Of a DNA stretch of 24,133 nt, positions 24,086-24,133 are shown piece after piece. The position numbers and the translations under genes are program-made. Position 1 is the stretch's first letter. Every line of letters starts with the position of its first letter. The notes under the pieces were generated by a model, which searched no databases, was not told where the DNA came from, and worked only from the letters and a program-made list of their open reading frames with translations. Origin of the DNA: Flammeovirgaceae bacterium UBA2371 (GTDB lineage Bacteria > Bacteroidota > Bacteroidia > Cytophagales > Cyclobacteriaceae); assembly GCA_002345965.1 (NCBI GenBank), contig DDTF01000042.1, positions 1 through 24,133 of the forward strand, given 5' to 3'.

Positions 24086-24133
24086 GTGAACTTACATGTA
24101 ATAGATACTGGCTTTTTTAAATTGGATGGCGGG
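24086..24133 (+). CDS. N-terminus of probable MBL-fold metallo-hydrolase (cut by window end)
   Basis: A GTG at 24086 opens a frame that stays open to the last base. The 16 visible residues, MNLHVIDTGFFKLDGG, match the beginning typical of Bacteroidota metallo-beta-lactamase-fold hydrolases (V.DTG.F.LDGG). The metal-binding HxHxDH motif would lie beyond the window. Upstream (24048-24085) is AT-rich with no exact TAnnTTTG box. The assignment rests on a short stretch and the GTG start is inferred from the motif. Confidence 0.55.
   Translation, partial: MNLHVIDTGFFKLDGG

Noticed and set aside
1..24133. CRISPR array, transposon ends or phage genes
   Set aside because: No regularly spaced direct repeats, transposase motifs or phage structural or lysis genes were seen on either strand.

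Overview
The window looks like a chromosomal segment of a Bacteroidota member, probably order Cytophagales. The basis is a giant secreted protein with a gliding-motility/type IX secretion C-terminal domain, TAnnTTTG-type -7 promoter boxes, few Shine-Dalgarno sequences, a DUF2911 protein, a PD40-OmpA protein, and the pairing of a large PIG-L deacetylase with a sodium:solute symporter. The DNA is moderately AT-rich. I see no transposase, integrase, phage gene or CRISPR array. The phylum is well supported and the order is inferred.

Layout. 1-6672: 3' part of a giant cell-surface protein (beta-helix modules, Ig/PKD-like domains, about seven CARDB-like repeats, type B T9SS sorting domain); its 5' end lies outside. 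6854-8353: Ku (end joining) and a TPR protein. 8350-8868 (-): HEAT-like protein, sharing a TTAA stop with the TPR gene. 8869-9168: a structured non-coding stretch ahead of an Uup-type ABC-F ATPase (9169-11031). 11158-11607: small secreted protein. 11729-16061: a tightly coupled three-gene operon of PIG-L deacetylase, a 40-residue single-TM protein and an SSS symporter, closed by a bidirectional terminator whose loop carries the symporter stop codon. 16091-16948 (-): DUF2911 protein. 17003-17571: 3-methyladenine DNA glycosylase whose conserved C-terminus is in another frame. 17597-19186: PD40-OmpA protein. 19241-20929 (-): gamma-glutamyltransferase lipoprotein, divergent from a TetR regulator (20985-21611). 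21608-21811 (-): small basic lipoprotein. 22002-22075: tRNA-Asp with a clear promoter and terminator. 22180-22392 (-): small membrane protein. 22582-23529: accA. 23571-24047: two-TM protein. 24086 to the end: start of a probable MBL-fold hydrolase.

Most of this is ordinary core and envelope gene content, and I do not see a clear new defence or mobile system. The items most worth a second look are the translationally coupled deacetylase/mini-TM/symporter operon, the frame-disrupted DNA glycosylase, the possible structured leader before the ABC-F gene, and several start codons placed 5 nt after a -7 box, which predict leaderless mRNAs.
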